DNA from: Phymatolithon calcareum
Taxonomy: Eukaryota; Rhodophyta; Florideophyceae; Hapalidiales
DNA length: 64,000 bases
NCBI GenBank assembly: GCA_977006965.1
Contig: OZ345356.1
Coordinates: 3,038,001 to 3,102,000 of the forward strand
Direction: 5' to 3'
The notes under the pieces are model-generated. The model searched no databases, was not told the DNA's origin, and saw only the letters and a program-made list of their open reading frames with translations. The position numbers were made by a program, and so were the translations under genes. Below are positions 54,116-64,000 of the stretch, piece by piece (position 1 is the first letter of the stretch; each line of letters starts with the position of its first letter).

Positions 54116-54860
54116 TGTACTTTTGAATTTGGAATTTATTAAACGCCCTCAATAGCACTCATGAGACTGCAAGGAAGATGCGTTTCAGCAGCTACGTTGT
54201 AGCTTCGATCATATATTCAAATATTTGTAACCCGGGTTAACGTCGTAGCCCTAGATGCAAAAACCCTCTCCCGTAAAAGGGCGGAGGGAAAAGCTCGGGG
54301 TTCACTGATCAGATTTCCTCAATTGGCGCCTTGTCTATTCCATGTAGTCTTAAAAGACGATAGTGAAGAAGAGTAGCTTGTCTAGAGCTTTTTCAGTGAT
54401 ATTAATCTCCTCTTTGGTCAGTTGATATCTTCCGAGGTATTCTTCCAGGTTTCTCATGAGGATTGGTACAGTATCACCGAACTTGTCTATGAGAAGTGAT
54501 GTTCTCATTGGGAGGAACCGACCGAATGCTCACTTTACCGCTAATTGGCGGTGTCGTATTTTCGGAAGTCTGATAATCGCCGGGGTGGGCCCGGACAGAT
54601 TGTAGGGAATTTTTCTCTTTCTGTTGGACTCCGAAACGTCTCCTTCGTCTTTGAAGAGCAAGGTTCTCAACGATTTTACTGAAACTCCCTGTTTGAGGAA
54701 AGTCAGTGCCGTCTCGAATAGATCGTACTGTAGCATTGCCGATATGTCTCGAGTAACTCATTGTAGTTCACCCACATCTCTTTCTTCGATTGGGACGGCC
54801 AAAAGGCTCCTTTTCTTTGATCTGGCTCGTTCCAGCATTACAAAAAGACGATGATGGTCT
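54116..54860 (-). pseudogene. LINE family C C-terminal fragment, minus strand, second in series
   Basis: Translation gives PYNLSGPTPAIIRLPKIRHR and LEEYLGRYQLTKEEINITEK, matching the C-terminus of the copy at 62816-64000 in diverged form, with one stop after RHRQLAVK. Confidence 0.6.
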
Positions 54861-55352
54861 TCCTGAATAGTAAGAGCTCGCTAAGAGCACTCTTGGTATC
54901 GAGAGTAGAGCCGCCCTAGCGAGGGCAGCACCTGAGGAAGCCCTGCCCGTATATTCGTATGACTGCGGGGCTTTAAAAAAATTGCAATAAAAAACTCTCG
55001 GTATCGAGTTTTTTGTTTCCTTTCAGATCATATCTTGACAGATTGTGTTTCGGCGTTTCCATATACTGTCGAGCTCGGTTTCCAAATTTTTTCATCATGC
55101 TTTTTGTTGACACCTGCGGAAATCTTCCGCAGATATACTAAGGCGCTAATTGTCTGTGCTTCACCTTCGGGAGTTTCAGCATTGCTGGTAGCTCGCTCGT
55201 CTTGTCATACGAGATACTCCTCTCCTCATCAATTCGAGACGGTCTGCTTCCATTGTAAAATCTTGATCTAAGCATTTTTGCTGGAATCTGATTGGTTGCT
55301 TCCAGAAACAACCGGTTCTCTATTTTCCACAGCGACAATGTCGTTCATGGTA
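54861..55352 (-). pseudogene. LINE family C C-terminal fragment, minus strand, third in series
   Basis: ISYDKTSELPAMLKLPKVKH and YICGRFPQVSTKSMMKKFGN are very close to the copy at 62816-64000. Homology ends at about 55352, where the second copia element begins. An AAAAAACTC / GAGTTTTTT stem lies near 54990-55015. Confidence 0.7.
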
Positions 55353-55629
55353 GACGGTTCATCCCAAGAATCTGAAGAAATTATTACTGAAATAAGCAAT
55401 GCCAACAACGTTTTCGAGTCAGTCGCTTCAAAGCCAGATCCTGATGAGCAAGTAACGTCTATTGAAAAATTGGAGCCGTCGGATTTCTAACCGGAGACAA
55501 CACACGCGAACAGTGCACTGACTCAAGCAGTACTGCAGTTGATCTCCAATGTAGTGAGCGTGAAAAATTTCAATCAACAACATAGACCACTTAACAAATA
55601 TCTTTACAGTTGACCAAAAAAACAACGTA

Positions 55630-55899
55630 CGGAATGGTGCATGCCTCGACACGGGTGCACAAAAATCTGTAATCGGATTTCATCAAGCAAAAGCGTACTG
55701 CGAGTTTGTTGGAATTAAGATGAGGATAAATAAGAATCGTAATATCTACAGATTCGGTGTAGACCACCAATCCTCACTCGGTTCAATAACCATTCGAATT
55801 CCAACGCCACATAATTCGTTTCTCCTTGTCAATGCAGACGTCGTCAGGCCTCGGATTCCATTCTTGATGGGACTTGACATACTAGACAAGTTTCACTAA
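55630..55899 (+). pseudogene. Retropepsin-like protease of the second copia element
   Basis: ACLDTGAQKSVIG carries the catalytic D-T-G. RIPFLMGLDILDKF near the end matches the conserved Gly-Leu-Asp region. Open for about 90 codons, ends in TAA. Gag upstream is mostly lost. Confidence 0.65.
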
Positions 55900-55983
55900 T
55901 TCGTGAATACTTAAAGAAACGTCTTAGAATGCCCTCCTCTTGGATGGGAAATACCCCTTAAAAGGAAATTCGGTCACGTTTAC

Positions 55984-56994
55984 TTGGAATGGGGAGAAAA
56001 TAAGATTCTGTATACGAAAACAGAGCTTACAAAACTTCATAGAGCATTCTATCATCCCTCGAATGAGAAACTTCTGAATCTCATAAGGAGAGCGAAGCCT
56101 AGAGAAGCAGAAACACATGATGCAGATCTCCTGAGAAGCATTTCCGAAAAATGTGACACATGCCAGAGACTCGGACCAAAGTCAAACCATTTTAAAGTCA
56201 AGCTTCCAAATGAGGAAGATCTTGTTTTCGGTGCTGAGCTGTCAATAGATCTTATGTGGATAAGTGGAAAAGCAATTCTGCACGTTATTGACACAACTAC
56301 AAGGTTCTCTGCTGCCACATTATTAGACTCTAACTCTGCATATTATGGCCAAAGTGTGGAAGGTGTATGGACAGCATTTCTCGAAATTGGTGCACTCTTT
56401 ATACTGGAAACCCGGCAATATTACGTGCAGACGCTGGTAAAATCTTTACTTCACCTCGATGGAAACAGCTTACCGACATGGCTGGAATTCATTTAATCTT
56501 ATCAGGAGTCAAAGCGCACAACTCACTCGGTATTAGAGAGCGTTACCATGCACCTCTTCGAAGAATATATTTCCAAGTTGAAAATGATTATTCCCATATT
56601 TCTCCCGAATAATACTTAGGATAGCTGTCAAAGCTAGGAATGATACTATGGCGGAAAACGGCTTAGTTCCGTCACTCATTGAGTTCGGTATTTTCCTCGA
56701 TTTCCAATACTCACCACAAGCTTGCCCAATCAACGAGAAAGAATGCGGATTCTCTGTGAAGCCCGGATGGAAATGAATACAATCATTGCCGAGAAGCAAC
56801 TTAAAACTGCGCTTGAAAAACGAGTTCCAAATGCTGCAGATCGTTCATTTAAGGATGGAGATGAAGTACTTGTTTTCAGAGAAGCAACAAAATGGTGGTT
56901 TGGACCTTATATCGTGAAAAAAGTCCAAAACAAGATTGTAACGATTTCCACGCTTGATGGTTTATATACAGGAGACTTAATGTTCACCAAGTGA
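55984..56994 (+). pseudogene. Integrase of the second copia element
   Basis: The pre-integrase zinc region LHRAFYHPSNEKLLNLI with later CDTCQRLGP is followed by the core (SIDLMWISGKAILHVIDTTT). A frameshift near 56385 moves to ILRADAGKIFTSPRW. The C-terminal ORF 56722-56994 has GDEVLVFREATKWWFGPYIV, a GPY/F-type module more usual in gypsy and retroviral integrases. Several stops. Confidence 0.7.
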
Positions 56995-57896
56995 AACCAT
57001 ATATTAGGGACTTACTAAACACGGACGCAAACACTGACGCTACTGAAGTAATGCACAGTATCCTTTCCAGTTTCAAGTCAAATGAGACTAGAAACAAGCC
57101 TGAATTCAATGTTTTTATCACTGAAGTAATCAAACCGGGAGATCCTAGGGAGAAAAACTTCGGTCCTGCAAAACTAAAAGAAATTCAAGGGTTGATAGAT
57201 CGAGGAACGTGGAGAATTGTGTTAAAATGCGAGATGCCTGACAATCTAAATATCATGGGAAGTCGATTCGTCCTAACGATCAAAGACTAAGGAACTGAAA
57301 AAGAGCGCTGGAAAGCTCGATTTATTGTCCAGGGCTATAGAGATAAGATGAAAACATCACTTGTGCACGGTACATCAAGTGCAAGACATCATTCATCTCG
57401 AATGCTTGTTGGATTAGCTGCTATAATGGGATTTCGACTTTTTTCCACTGACGTCACTCAAGCGTACCTGCAGAGTGCTGATGAACTAATGCGCGACGTA
57501 TTCATCAAACCGACAAAGGAAATGGAATTGGGGGAAGATCAAATCTTGCAACTTCTAAAACCTCTGTATGGACTTGCCGATAGCGGAGACTACTGGAGAA
57601 AAACGATGACAGATCATCTTAGAGATGAACTTGGCATGGATCTTGCAACTGGTGATGCTGCTCTATTCTTCAAGCTTCTTGACGGTAAATTGAAAGGAAT
57701 ATGTGCGACTTACGTTGATGACACTCTTCAAGCAGGAGACAAAGCTTTCCAACACTTTTCTAGAACTACTGATGAAAGGTTTGAATGCCGAGATCGCGAA
57801 TGGAATAATACAGAATTTGCTGGAATTCAAATTGAAACTAAGGATAATGAGTTTCAAATGCAAAAGATACATTACGAAACTGCGTCCGATTCATAA
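56991..57896 (+). pseudogene. Reverse transcriptase of the second copia element
   Basis: ORF 56991-57290 has the pre-RT region (ELIDRGTWRI-like, MGSRFVLTIKD), then TAA, then the same frame continues RWKARFIVQGYRDKMK and FRLFSTDVTQAYLQSADELM, LYGLADSGDYW and the catalytic TYVDDTLQAG. The order and motifs are those of copia-type RVT_2. Confidence 0.75.
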
Positions 57897-57899
57897 GGA

Positions 57900-58510
57900 T
57901 TCAACATTTATCGAATATCGGTCACTTCAAGCTAAACTTCTTTGGGTAACAAACTCGCGTCCTGACATAGCTTCCCAAGTATCCGACAGTGTATTCAACA
58001 AGAATCCAGCAAAATCAATCAAACTTTTGAATGCTGTATGGAAACGCCTGGATAAAGTGCCTTTCTTGCCATTGAGGTTCCCAAAACTTGAAAACTGGAA
58101 AATGTCAACCACTGTATTGGTCATCCCACAAAGCCAGGCGAGTAACTCGCTCTGTTCTTGGAAGTGAAGCAATGGCTCTAGCCGACGAATTTGATATGGC
58201 ATATATTATAAAGCATGATCTTCAACGAATGGCGACTATCGATATACCTATCATCATGCTCACAGACAGTTTAAGCCTATTCGACGTTATAACCAAAGTT
58301 TCTTCTGCCGCCGAAAAGAGACTGATGATTGATTTAAGCATAATTAGTGAAGCATATGCTTCAAGAGAAATCGAAAAACTTGGATTTGTTCGAACTCAAC
58401 ACAATCCTGCTGATGCATTGATAAAAGTTATGACTTCAAAGATCCTTGAACGAATTCTTTCTAGTGCAACACTTTCGCATCCTGTCGAACAATGGGTAGA
58501 TCGGTGCTAA
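57900..58510 (+). pseudogene. RNase H region of the second copia element
   Basis: Frame-shifted pieces: SLQAKLLWVTNSRPDIASQV, then ORF 58088-58510 with RSVLGSEAMALADEFDMAYI and MLTDSLSLFDVITK and the C-terminal VRTQHNPADALIK. Matches the RNase H order of copia elements found in fungi and algae. Confidence 0.7.
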
Positions 58511-58545
58511 AGAAGAACGATTGTTGAGCCGAAAAGTTTCGGGAG

Positions 58546-58956
58546 TGTTAGACAAAAAGGGAGTTAGATTTAATCAACGTTTCTTTTAAAGAACGTTGAC
58601 CTAAATTGTTTTCTTCCATTTAAATTGTCTACAACAATCGACAAGGGGACCACTAATTGCTTAAGTGGAAACATATCTCAATCACTTACGGCACCGTTCG
58701 TAAGTATTATTAAAAGCATAGATGGCTATTCAGAAATAGTTTAAACAAATATTTTTACTGCTCTGCATGCTTTTAAAGCTTTAAGTGGAAGCTAGTGAAA
58801 TGTTTAGTGGAGGCTTAAAACTATCTTTTAAGCCGATTCCAGTGGGTTTTATATGAACACGTGCGTTATTGATATTGTTTAAGCTAGTTCTAATGAGTAC
58901 TTAAGAGAGACCTGAGGACTAGCTTTTATAAAAAGAAGTAAGTCAACTACTAACCA
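58546..58956 (+). repeat. Probable 3' LTR of the second copia element
   Basis: Starts TGTTAGACAAAAAGGG directly after a purine-rich TTTCGGGAG. The end is set at CTAACCA by analogy with TG...CA ends. Unproven without the 5' LTR. 58957-59210 holds no recognised gene. Confidence 0.4.
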
Positions 58957-59914
58957 ACCTGTAAGTAAAACGCCAACGTTTTTAATCGTCAAGGTCGTCT
59001 CGTCTGCCGTCCTCGTCTTCTTCGCGACGGCGCTCGTGGCCAAGTCGCGTTCATTTCTCGTCGTACACGTGGTACGACGGAGAACTATCTCCAATACTGC
59101 GACAGATAATCAGTCGTCGTATTCTGAAATTTACATCTTTTGCACGCTTTGATGCGTCTGCCTGGCAACGTTGCAAGAAGAGCAGCCAGTTTCATCACCC
59201 ACATAGTAGTATGATACAACATCAGTTGCACGTCAAGACATTCCCGCAGTTATCATACCGCATGTTCAAACTTTGCTTCCCTATCCTCAACCATACCGGA
59301 GATCGTTACTTCGCTCCATCACTGCCACATCCCAATTTAGGCAATCGACTGAAGCTTTTCGACAAGGAGGCCTTCGGCATTGATCTTTCCATCATTTTGA
59401 AGCTTGCACTATTACCACGAGCATCAAAACCCGAATCGCATCCTCGCAGAAAACCTTGTTCGCCTGACAGTGCAGCTTTCGATCGTGGACAAAATGCTGC
59501 GAACAAGTTCTAGTACAATTCCGAATGAAGTTGTTGCCGACGTAAAGGGCACGCTGGAGTCTGTTCGCGGCACTCTCGTTGGATCCAGCTCAACCGTGGT
59601 GAAAGTTTGCTCGAAGGTGTTCACAGGGCCGTCAGTGGCTCAAGGGCTAAGTTCGAGTCCATAATCCGTCGAACATTTCGCGCCAAAGCCATAAGCAGCC
59701 AATGAATGTTTTCCAAGCCCCCTCTACATATGGCCTCTTCTCATCTCTTGACCTTGGTTTCAACGCTCGCATCAGGACTTACATTTCAAGATGTCGTCGT
59801 ACCAAATCTCGATAGCTTGCAAATCACCGGTAACGTGGAAGTGTATCGCGTGGCAGGAAGCACGCCGGCACTTCCCGATGGTATACACCTCAGCGTTAAA
59901 GCAGTCGGTGCAGA

Positions 59915-60664
59915 GTGAAGCCTCTCTACTCTGGAAGCCATGCTGGAGGTATCCATTTTTGCCGCAGATTCAACATCCACCGTTACCGTGGTGGCAGGAA
60001 ATATTGGGCAGGCACGCGACGTTTTTCGATGGCAGGAGTCGGTAAAACGATCGCGTTGCAAACGATTGCGTTCGACGAGGATATTCGGATGCGATTCCCC
60101 GACGAAAGCTATTACCTTGAGCTTGGTCAAGACGCCTCTTTGTCGACTGCAATAGATGCTATCGCTAAAATCATGCGACTAACCGGGGCATCGACATCTG
60201 TCTCTGTTGTGAAAAGCTCTTCGTTGCTCCAAGATGCCATGGACTATGCGGTAACGTGGTTCAGTGGAAAGATCTGCCACTTTCTTGTCGACGATCTGTG
60301 GCCTATGTCGAACTGCAAGAATTGGTTCTTGCACGAGATTCGTCAGATCTTAAGGTCATGCCCGCAGAGCCGAATGGCGATAACGACTAGAACTATACTT
60401 GTTGCAGACACCGCCAGCCACACTGTGGACTTTGCGCCGAGAGCGCCACTCCGGCCCGTATCCGTGAGCACATTTATGATGCATGCGACACATGACACGA
60501 AAAAAATGCACCTCAAGAGCCGACGGGTGATTACGATCACTGATCTATACACGAACCTTTGCGTGCTGAGATACCAGGCCCAGGTCCCAGTTACCGTTCT
60601 GAGGTTTATGTGGCAGGTCAGCAAAATTTTTGATTGGGAATTGCACGCCTTCTCAACAACATGA
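59915..60664 (+). CDS. NB-ARC nucleotide-binding ORF segment
   Basis: The open frame carrying the P-loop, Walker B and RNBS-B motifs of the broken gene. Its first 35 codons belong to a different frame than the ancestral protein (ARDVF precedes the T5 run at 60022-60026), and the last 60 codons after about 60475 do not look NB-ARC-like. Confidence 0.6.
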   Translation: MKPLYSGSHAGGIHFCRRFNIHRYRGGRKYWAGTRRFSMAGVGKTIALQTIAFDEDIRMRFPDESYYLELGQDASLSTAIDAIAKIMRLTGASTSVSVVKSSSLLQDAMDYAVTWFSGKICHFLVDDLWPMSNCKNWFLHEIRQILRSCPQSRMAITTRTILVADTASHTVDFAPRAPLRPVSVSTFMMHATHDTKKMHLKSRRVITITDLYTNLCVLRYQAQVPVTVLRFMWQVSKIFDWELHAFSTT

Positions 60665-61197
60665 GTCTCTGCAAGCTTACTTTTGTTGCAGACGAAGGCA
60701 GTCTCATGCAGCTGGACTTTTGTAAGCGACAGGCCGAGGCGAAGAAGATGAACTGCGAGTGGCATGCGCGGATTCTCAGCAGATATATTGAACAACTGCT
60801 GAGTACGTTTAAAGGCCAATTGTCGCATGAGAACAGCGATTCCTTTGAGCATACACTCCTGGCGCCACACCTTGATGGTCTCGGACCGGCAAGTTCAAGT
60901 TGGAACACATCCAGTGTCTGGCATGATTCAGATGAATATAGTTGTCGAAGGGGACGCACCGCTGACCACTGGTCCGTCCCCATCGACGACTATTTTCATC
61001 TGAATCTTGCCAGACACTTGCTGTGTTTCGCTCTTTTTCTGGATGCGCCATGGACGCATTTTCGATTTGACATCGCTGGTATATTGTCACTAAAATCGGA
61101 CTTTGAGTGTTTGGTGACTCTCGGCGAAGACGTATTTCCACTCAAAGTCAGTCTGAAATTTGAGTTGATATGGAAAGTTTATATTTTGTACATATAA
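60634..61197 (+). CDS. NB-ARC gene C-terminal ORF segment
   Basis: Begins upstream of MSLCKLTFVADEGSLMQLDF (APAF1 winged-helix-like). The middle part includes a quasi-palindrome (60903-61031) that inserts HDSDEYSCRRGR-type sequence. The C-terminal half is hydrophobic and helical. Probable fragment. Confidence 0.5.
   Translation: MGIARLLNNMSLCKLTFVADEGSLMQLDFCKRQAEAKKMNCEWHARILSRYIEQLLSTFKGQLSHENSDSFEHTLLAPHLDGLGPASSSWNTSSVWHDSDEYSCRRGRTADHWSVPIDDYFHLNLARHLLCFALFLDAPWTHFRFDIAGILSLKSDFECLVTLGEDVFPLKVSLKFELIWKVYILYI
60903..61031. repeat. Quasi-palindrome inside the NB-ARC remnant
   Basis: Arms of about 54 nt: AGTGTCTGGCATGATTCAGA... on the left and the complement of AGTGTCTGGCAAGATTCAGA on the right, with 8-9 mismatches or indels. 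The right arm encodes the family-like NLARHL segment, so the left arm is probably an inverted templated copy. Confidence 0.8.
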
Positions 61198-61967
61198 AAT
61201 TGCAATTAACTGGAATAAAATTAAACTTGGACGATCCCTGATTATGCCTAGAACCACAATGTTCAAAACGAAGAAAAAGAATAGCTTCTTTTTTTACACA
61301 AAACAGAGGGCTATAAAAACCCACCTCTAGTCTCCTTCGGGTCCTCGAGGAGGAAGTTTAGTTCATTTTCCTGTGGCACGCTGTTATTTCGGACTTTTAG
61401 GCTGTTCTCACCTGAGAACCTGAAATATGGTCAAGAGGCCGTCGAGTGCTCTCGTAGGCCAGGCGCTGTCCTCGTTAGAGAGTATGTACTTTGAGACGCC
61501 ACTTTTCACGCGCCTGATAGCTTCCCCACATTTCCCGGTGAGCTTGATGAGGGTTGAGGTGCTCAAACATTCCAAGCAACCACTTGATGGCAAGTATTCT
61601 ACTTCTTCTTGAGTTGAAGAGAAGGTGAGGAAGAAATGAACTTTCGCGTGGCGTATAGGTCGTATTTTTCACTTCTCCGCATCCTATGCGACCTCCACTA
61701 GCTTGGTTTTTTGGCTCTTCTTTATGTTTTATGAGGGTATTTGCAGATTCGCACAAGAAGTAATTCACTTCCGCGGAGGAGTGGCACCAATTTCACTGCT
61801 GCGGATTGGTCTTCGCTCTGCAATAGATCAGTTTTACTTTTCTATTTTCTTGCAAGGAAACGTTTATTGCAATCGAGCTACGCCTGGCAATAAGAACAGC
61901 AATAAGAAGCGATCCTACAGTAAGAGAAACAATATCTGTAATACTCAGCCTCGAGACCAGCGTGCTC
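61198..61967. other. No gene recognised
   Basis: Short ORFs on both strands (61427-61612, 61703-62020 and others) without motifs. Confidence 0.35.
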
Positions 61968-62380
61968 TTAGCCTTCCTGCAACGCTTGATGGAATCTATC
62001 AGATTTCGCCTTTTCCATAGCCTTCTTGACAGACTGACCGTTCCAATATGCCTGGTTCACTTTGAAAAAGATTATAGACTCAAAAACGATAGGCGTCGTG
62101 TCTTCGCGATTGCCAGTCAAAATGTTTTTGCCTATAGATAATAAACGTTCAACCTCGGGAACCGATCCCACTATAAATCATGTCCCATGTACCGCGATTG
62201 AACCTCTGTAGATTCCTTGAGTTATTAATCTAACTATCAGCCATACTTAGTGGTGCAGTTGATGCACTTTCAGTAGGCGATCCACTATCTTCAGCACACA
62301 GCAAGCTATCAAAGGCAGTTTTCTCTTCTTGTGTGATCTCCACATATTTATTTTTGGCTCCGCTATGAGAGATAGATGCG
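61968..62380 (-). pseudogene. hAT transposase C-terminal (dimerisation) remnant
   Basis: ORF 61968-62171 reads VPEVERLLSIGKNILTGNRE and FFKVNQAYWN, the pattern S-x-ERxFS...R...LxFLKxN-x3-W of the hAT C-terminal dimerisation domain. Upstream (62172-62380) continues with stops. The rest of the transposase is missing. Confidence 0.55.
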
Positions 62381-62499
62381 CTGGAATAACCTTAACACAA
62401 AACGTGGATCAGCTACTGTAGTACGTATTATGAGTTGCGGAAACCCCTAGTAGCGTGGACCTCTGCCGACTGCGTGGCACCGTAAGGGTTTCACCTCAG

Positions 62500-64000
62500 T
62501 AAGGTGACTTTACAGTTTGATTGGAGTTTATTTCAAAGCCTCACAGTCTTACGAATATACGGGCAAGGCTTCCTCAGTTGCTACCTTCCAGTGTGTAGAC
62601 CGTTGAAACCTACCGCCTTCCATAGGCGGTGGGAAAAGTTTGGAACCTGGATCGTCCTACCTACTATGTGGTGTTCTTGTGGGTTCGCTGCTGGTGTTCC
62701 CGCTATTTGGCTTTGTGTCCTGGGGGACATCTAGTTAACTTCTCGTATCTTGATTTCAGAGCAGTCCTTCTTCATTTTCCATGCACTCTATGATGGTCTT
62801 GCTGAATAGCAAAAGCTAGTCAAGTGCTTTCTCGATATCCGGTCTTTTGTCTTCTTTCAAGTCGTATCCTGACAGATTGCTTTCCAGCGTTGCCATATGC
62901 TGTCGGGCTCGGTTTCCAAATTTTTCCACCATGCCTGTTGTCGACACCTGCGGAAATCTTCCGCAGACGTACTGAAGCGCTAATTGCCTGTGCTTCACCT
63001 TCGGGAGTTTGAGGATTGCTGGTAGCTCGCTCGTCTTGTCATACGGGATTCTCCTCTTCCTCTTCAATTCGAGACGATCTACTTCCATTGTGAGGAATTT
63101 TGAGCGAAGCATTTCGGCAGTCTGCTTTGCTTGAATGTGTTTGGTTGCTTCCAAAAACGGTTCCCTGTTTTCCATAGCGGCAATGTCGTTCCTGGTCGAC
63201 TGGAGCTCTTGGTTGTTTCTGCTCTCAGGCGGCTTTTGTAGGTACATCTTTTCTTTGTCCTTGGTTCTCCTCAGCATCTTGAAGGCCAAGATTTCCCGTC
63301 TTTGGTTCGGTGCTTGGATTCGGCACAACAGTCGGAGTCTGTCTGACCTTCCTCTGGAGAGAGGACCAAACATTTGGCTGAAGAACGTTTGCTCAACTTC
63401 CTTTGCGGCCTTCTCAATGTCTTCTGTCCATGGCGTTAGATGCATTGCGTATTCCCAACGTGGCTGGATTAGTGCCTTGTACACCTTGATGCACTTTTGA
63501 ATGGTCAGCCCTTTCTTGAATATTCCAAGTGTACGCAACTCATATACGGCGGACCTTGCCTTCTTCAGGCGTTGTATCATTTTCGTGTCTGATATTCCTT
63601 CGGGTCCAAGGGAGACTCCAAGGCAGGTGACCTCCGGGACGTGCGTCAGGACCATGTTCGCCAGTTTGAATGTTTCGCTTGCTGTTTCCTCTGATTCTAG
63701 GATCTCGCTTTTTCCCTTTTTCGTATTCCATGTCATACCGCGCTCTTCGGCCCACCGAGTAGCTATGTCCAGCATGCCTTGCAATGCAGCAGGTGATTTC
63801 GCTGACAGAAGAACGTCGTCTGCGAATAAGACAGCAGGGACGTCCGCCCATGTGCTCGGCACCTCGCTCATACGCTCGGCGAACTCATCCATAAAAATGT
63901 TGTACAGACTCGGGCTGAGTGGGGACCCCTGTGGTACACCCCTGTCCACTAAAAACCACTTCTTGTCGGCATCTCCAATTGTTGAAACCCACGAGGGTGA
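62500..64000 (-). mobile_element. LINE family C, 3' half, running off the window
   Basis: The 3' untranslated end is at 62515-62815 and the coding part extends beyond 64000. Best-preserved family C copy here, and the reference for the fragments at 52.7-55.35 kb. Confidence 0.85.
62816..64000 (-). CDS. LINE family C reverse transcriptase, partial
   Basis: Open without damage to the window edge. SWVSTIGDADKKWFL and VDRGVPQGSPLSPSLYNIFM (motif B), then the catalytic AVLFADDVLLSAKS, WNTKKGKSEIL, thumb CIKVYKALIQPRWEYAMHLT and the tail (RRIPYDKTSELPAILKLPKV). Motif A and the endonuclease lie outside the window. Possibly from a recently active LINE. Confidence 0.85.
   Translation of the reverse strand, partial: SPSWVSTIGDADKKWFLVDRGVPQGSPLSPSLYNIFMDEFAERMSEVPSTWADVPAVLFADDVLLSAKSPAALQGMLDIATRWAEERGMTWNTKKGKSEILESEETASETFKLANMVLTHVPEVTCLGVSLGPEGISDTKMIQRLKKARSAVYELRTLGIFKKGLTIQKCIKVYKALIQPRWEYAMHLTPWTEDIEKAAKEVEQTFFSQMFGPLSRGRSDRLRLLCRIQAPNQRREILAFKMLRRTKDKEKMYLQKPPESRNNQELQSTRNDIAAMENREPFLEATKHIQAKQTAEMLRSKFLTMEVDRLELKRKRRIPYDKTSELPAILKLPKVKHRQLALQYVCGRFPQVSTTGMVEKFGNRARQHMATLESNLSGYDLKEDKRPDIEKALD

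Larger units (their letters stand above)
55353..58956 (+). mobile_element. Degenerate copia-order LTR retrotransposon (second lineage)
   Basis: Order protease, integrase, reverse transcriptase, RNase H, PPT and LTR start. Many stops and frameshifts. 5' end missing, abutting a LINE fragment. The LTR probably starts at 58546 (TGTTAGAC after TTTCGGGAG) and may end near 58956 (CTAACCA); the end is not proven because the 5' LTR is absent. Confidence 0.8.
59211..61197 (+). pseudogene. NB-ARC (APAF1-like) NTPase gene, broken
   Basis: N-terminal region over two frames (FGIDLSIILKLA, then NRILAENLVRLTVQLSIVDK). A short domain at 59706-59918 ends in TGA and continues in frame to the P-loop. P-loop SMAGVGKTIALQ near 60036, Walker B ICHFLVDDLW and the RNBS-B-like SRMAITTRTI are visible. 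The GLPL region is not recognisable. A later ORF (60634-61197) has LMQLDFCKRQAE and CEWHARILSRYI, resembling the winged-helix HDLQLDF region of APAF1-type proteins, then DDYFHLNLARHLL. At least three frameshifts and two stops. Such proteins are signalling or innate-immunity ATPase switches. Confidence 0.7.

Overview
The window looks like repeat-rich nuclear DNA of a eukaryote, most likely a florideophyte red alga close to Chondrus crispus. That assignment is inference. It rests on a Golgi-type galactose 3-O-sulfotransferase-like gene, an APAF1-like NB-ARC gene, Sel1-repeat genes, an apparent lack of introns, and dense LTR and non-LTR retrotransposons. I see no bacterial operon structure, no rRNA, no convincing tRNA and no CRISPR array. 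Nearly every recognisable reading frame belongs to a mobile element or is a damaged gene.

Layout. (1) 1-3757 is a copy of a repeat unit ending in an intact Sel1-repeat ORF (3049-4080, minus). (2) 5571-14847 is a composite mobile element with diverged inverted termini of about 2.4 kb. It carries a tyrosine-recombinase-like gene (8714-10470, one frameshift) and a convergent FCS-type zinc-finger gene (11719-12438). (3) 15.0-23.4 kb is mainly remnants of one LINE family (A). One copy (18678-20396) sits inside a repeat whose uninterrupted version is at about 35345-35900. (4) 23.9-28.4 kb holds a broken membrane-anchored gene, a 68-bp tandem repeat, an 881-bp inverted-repeat element and two strong palindromes. 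(5) 29203-43666 is a giant inverted duplication with arms of about 6 kb. It carries Sel1 genes, an unidentified Cys-containing pseudogene and, at its outer ends, the sulfotransferase gene. Copy 1 at the window start is a third, more diverged copy of part of this arm. (6) 43.7-49.2 kb holds a long hairpin, a hexamer microsatellite, a Ty3/gypsy fragment (minus) and a Ty1/copia element with its 3' LTR (plus), the last two abutting. (7) 49.2-55.35 kb is LINE families B and C in pieces. (8) 55.35-58.96 kb is a second, degenerate copia-order element. (9) 59.2-61.2 kb is an NB-ARC pseudogene, followed by a hAT transposase remnant and a family C LINE running off the window end.

The non-transposon genes (Sel1, sulfotransferase, NB-ARC, membrane-anchored ORF) show stops, frameshifts, truncation or duplication. 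The region reads as an accessory, rearranging part of the genome and not a conserved operon-like system. The most interesting candidates are the recombinase/zinc-finger element with long inverted termini and the giant palindrome carrying Sel1 cassettes with exchangeable N-termini.
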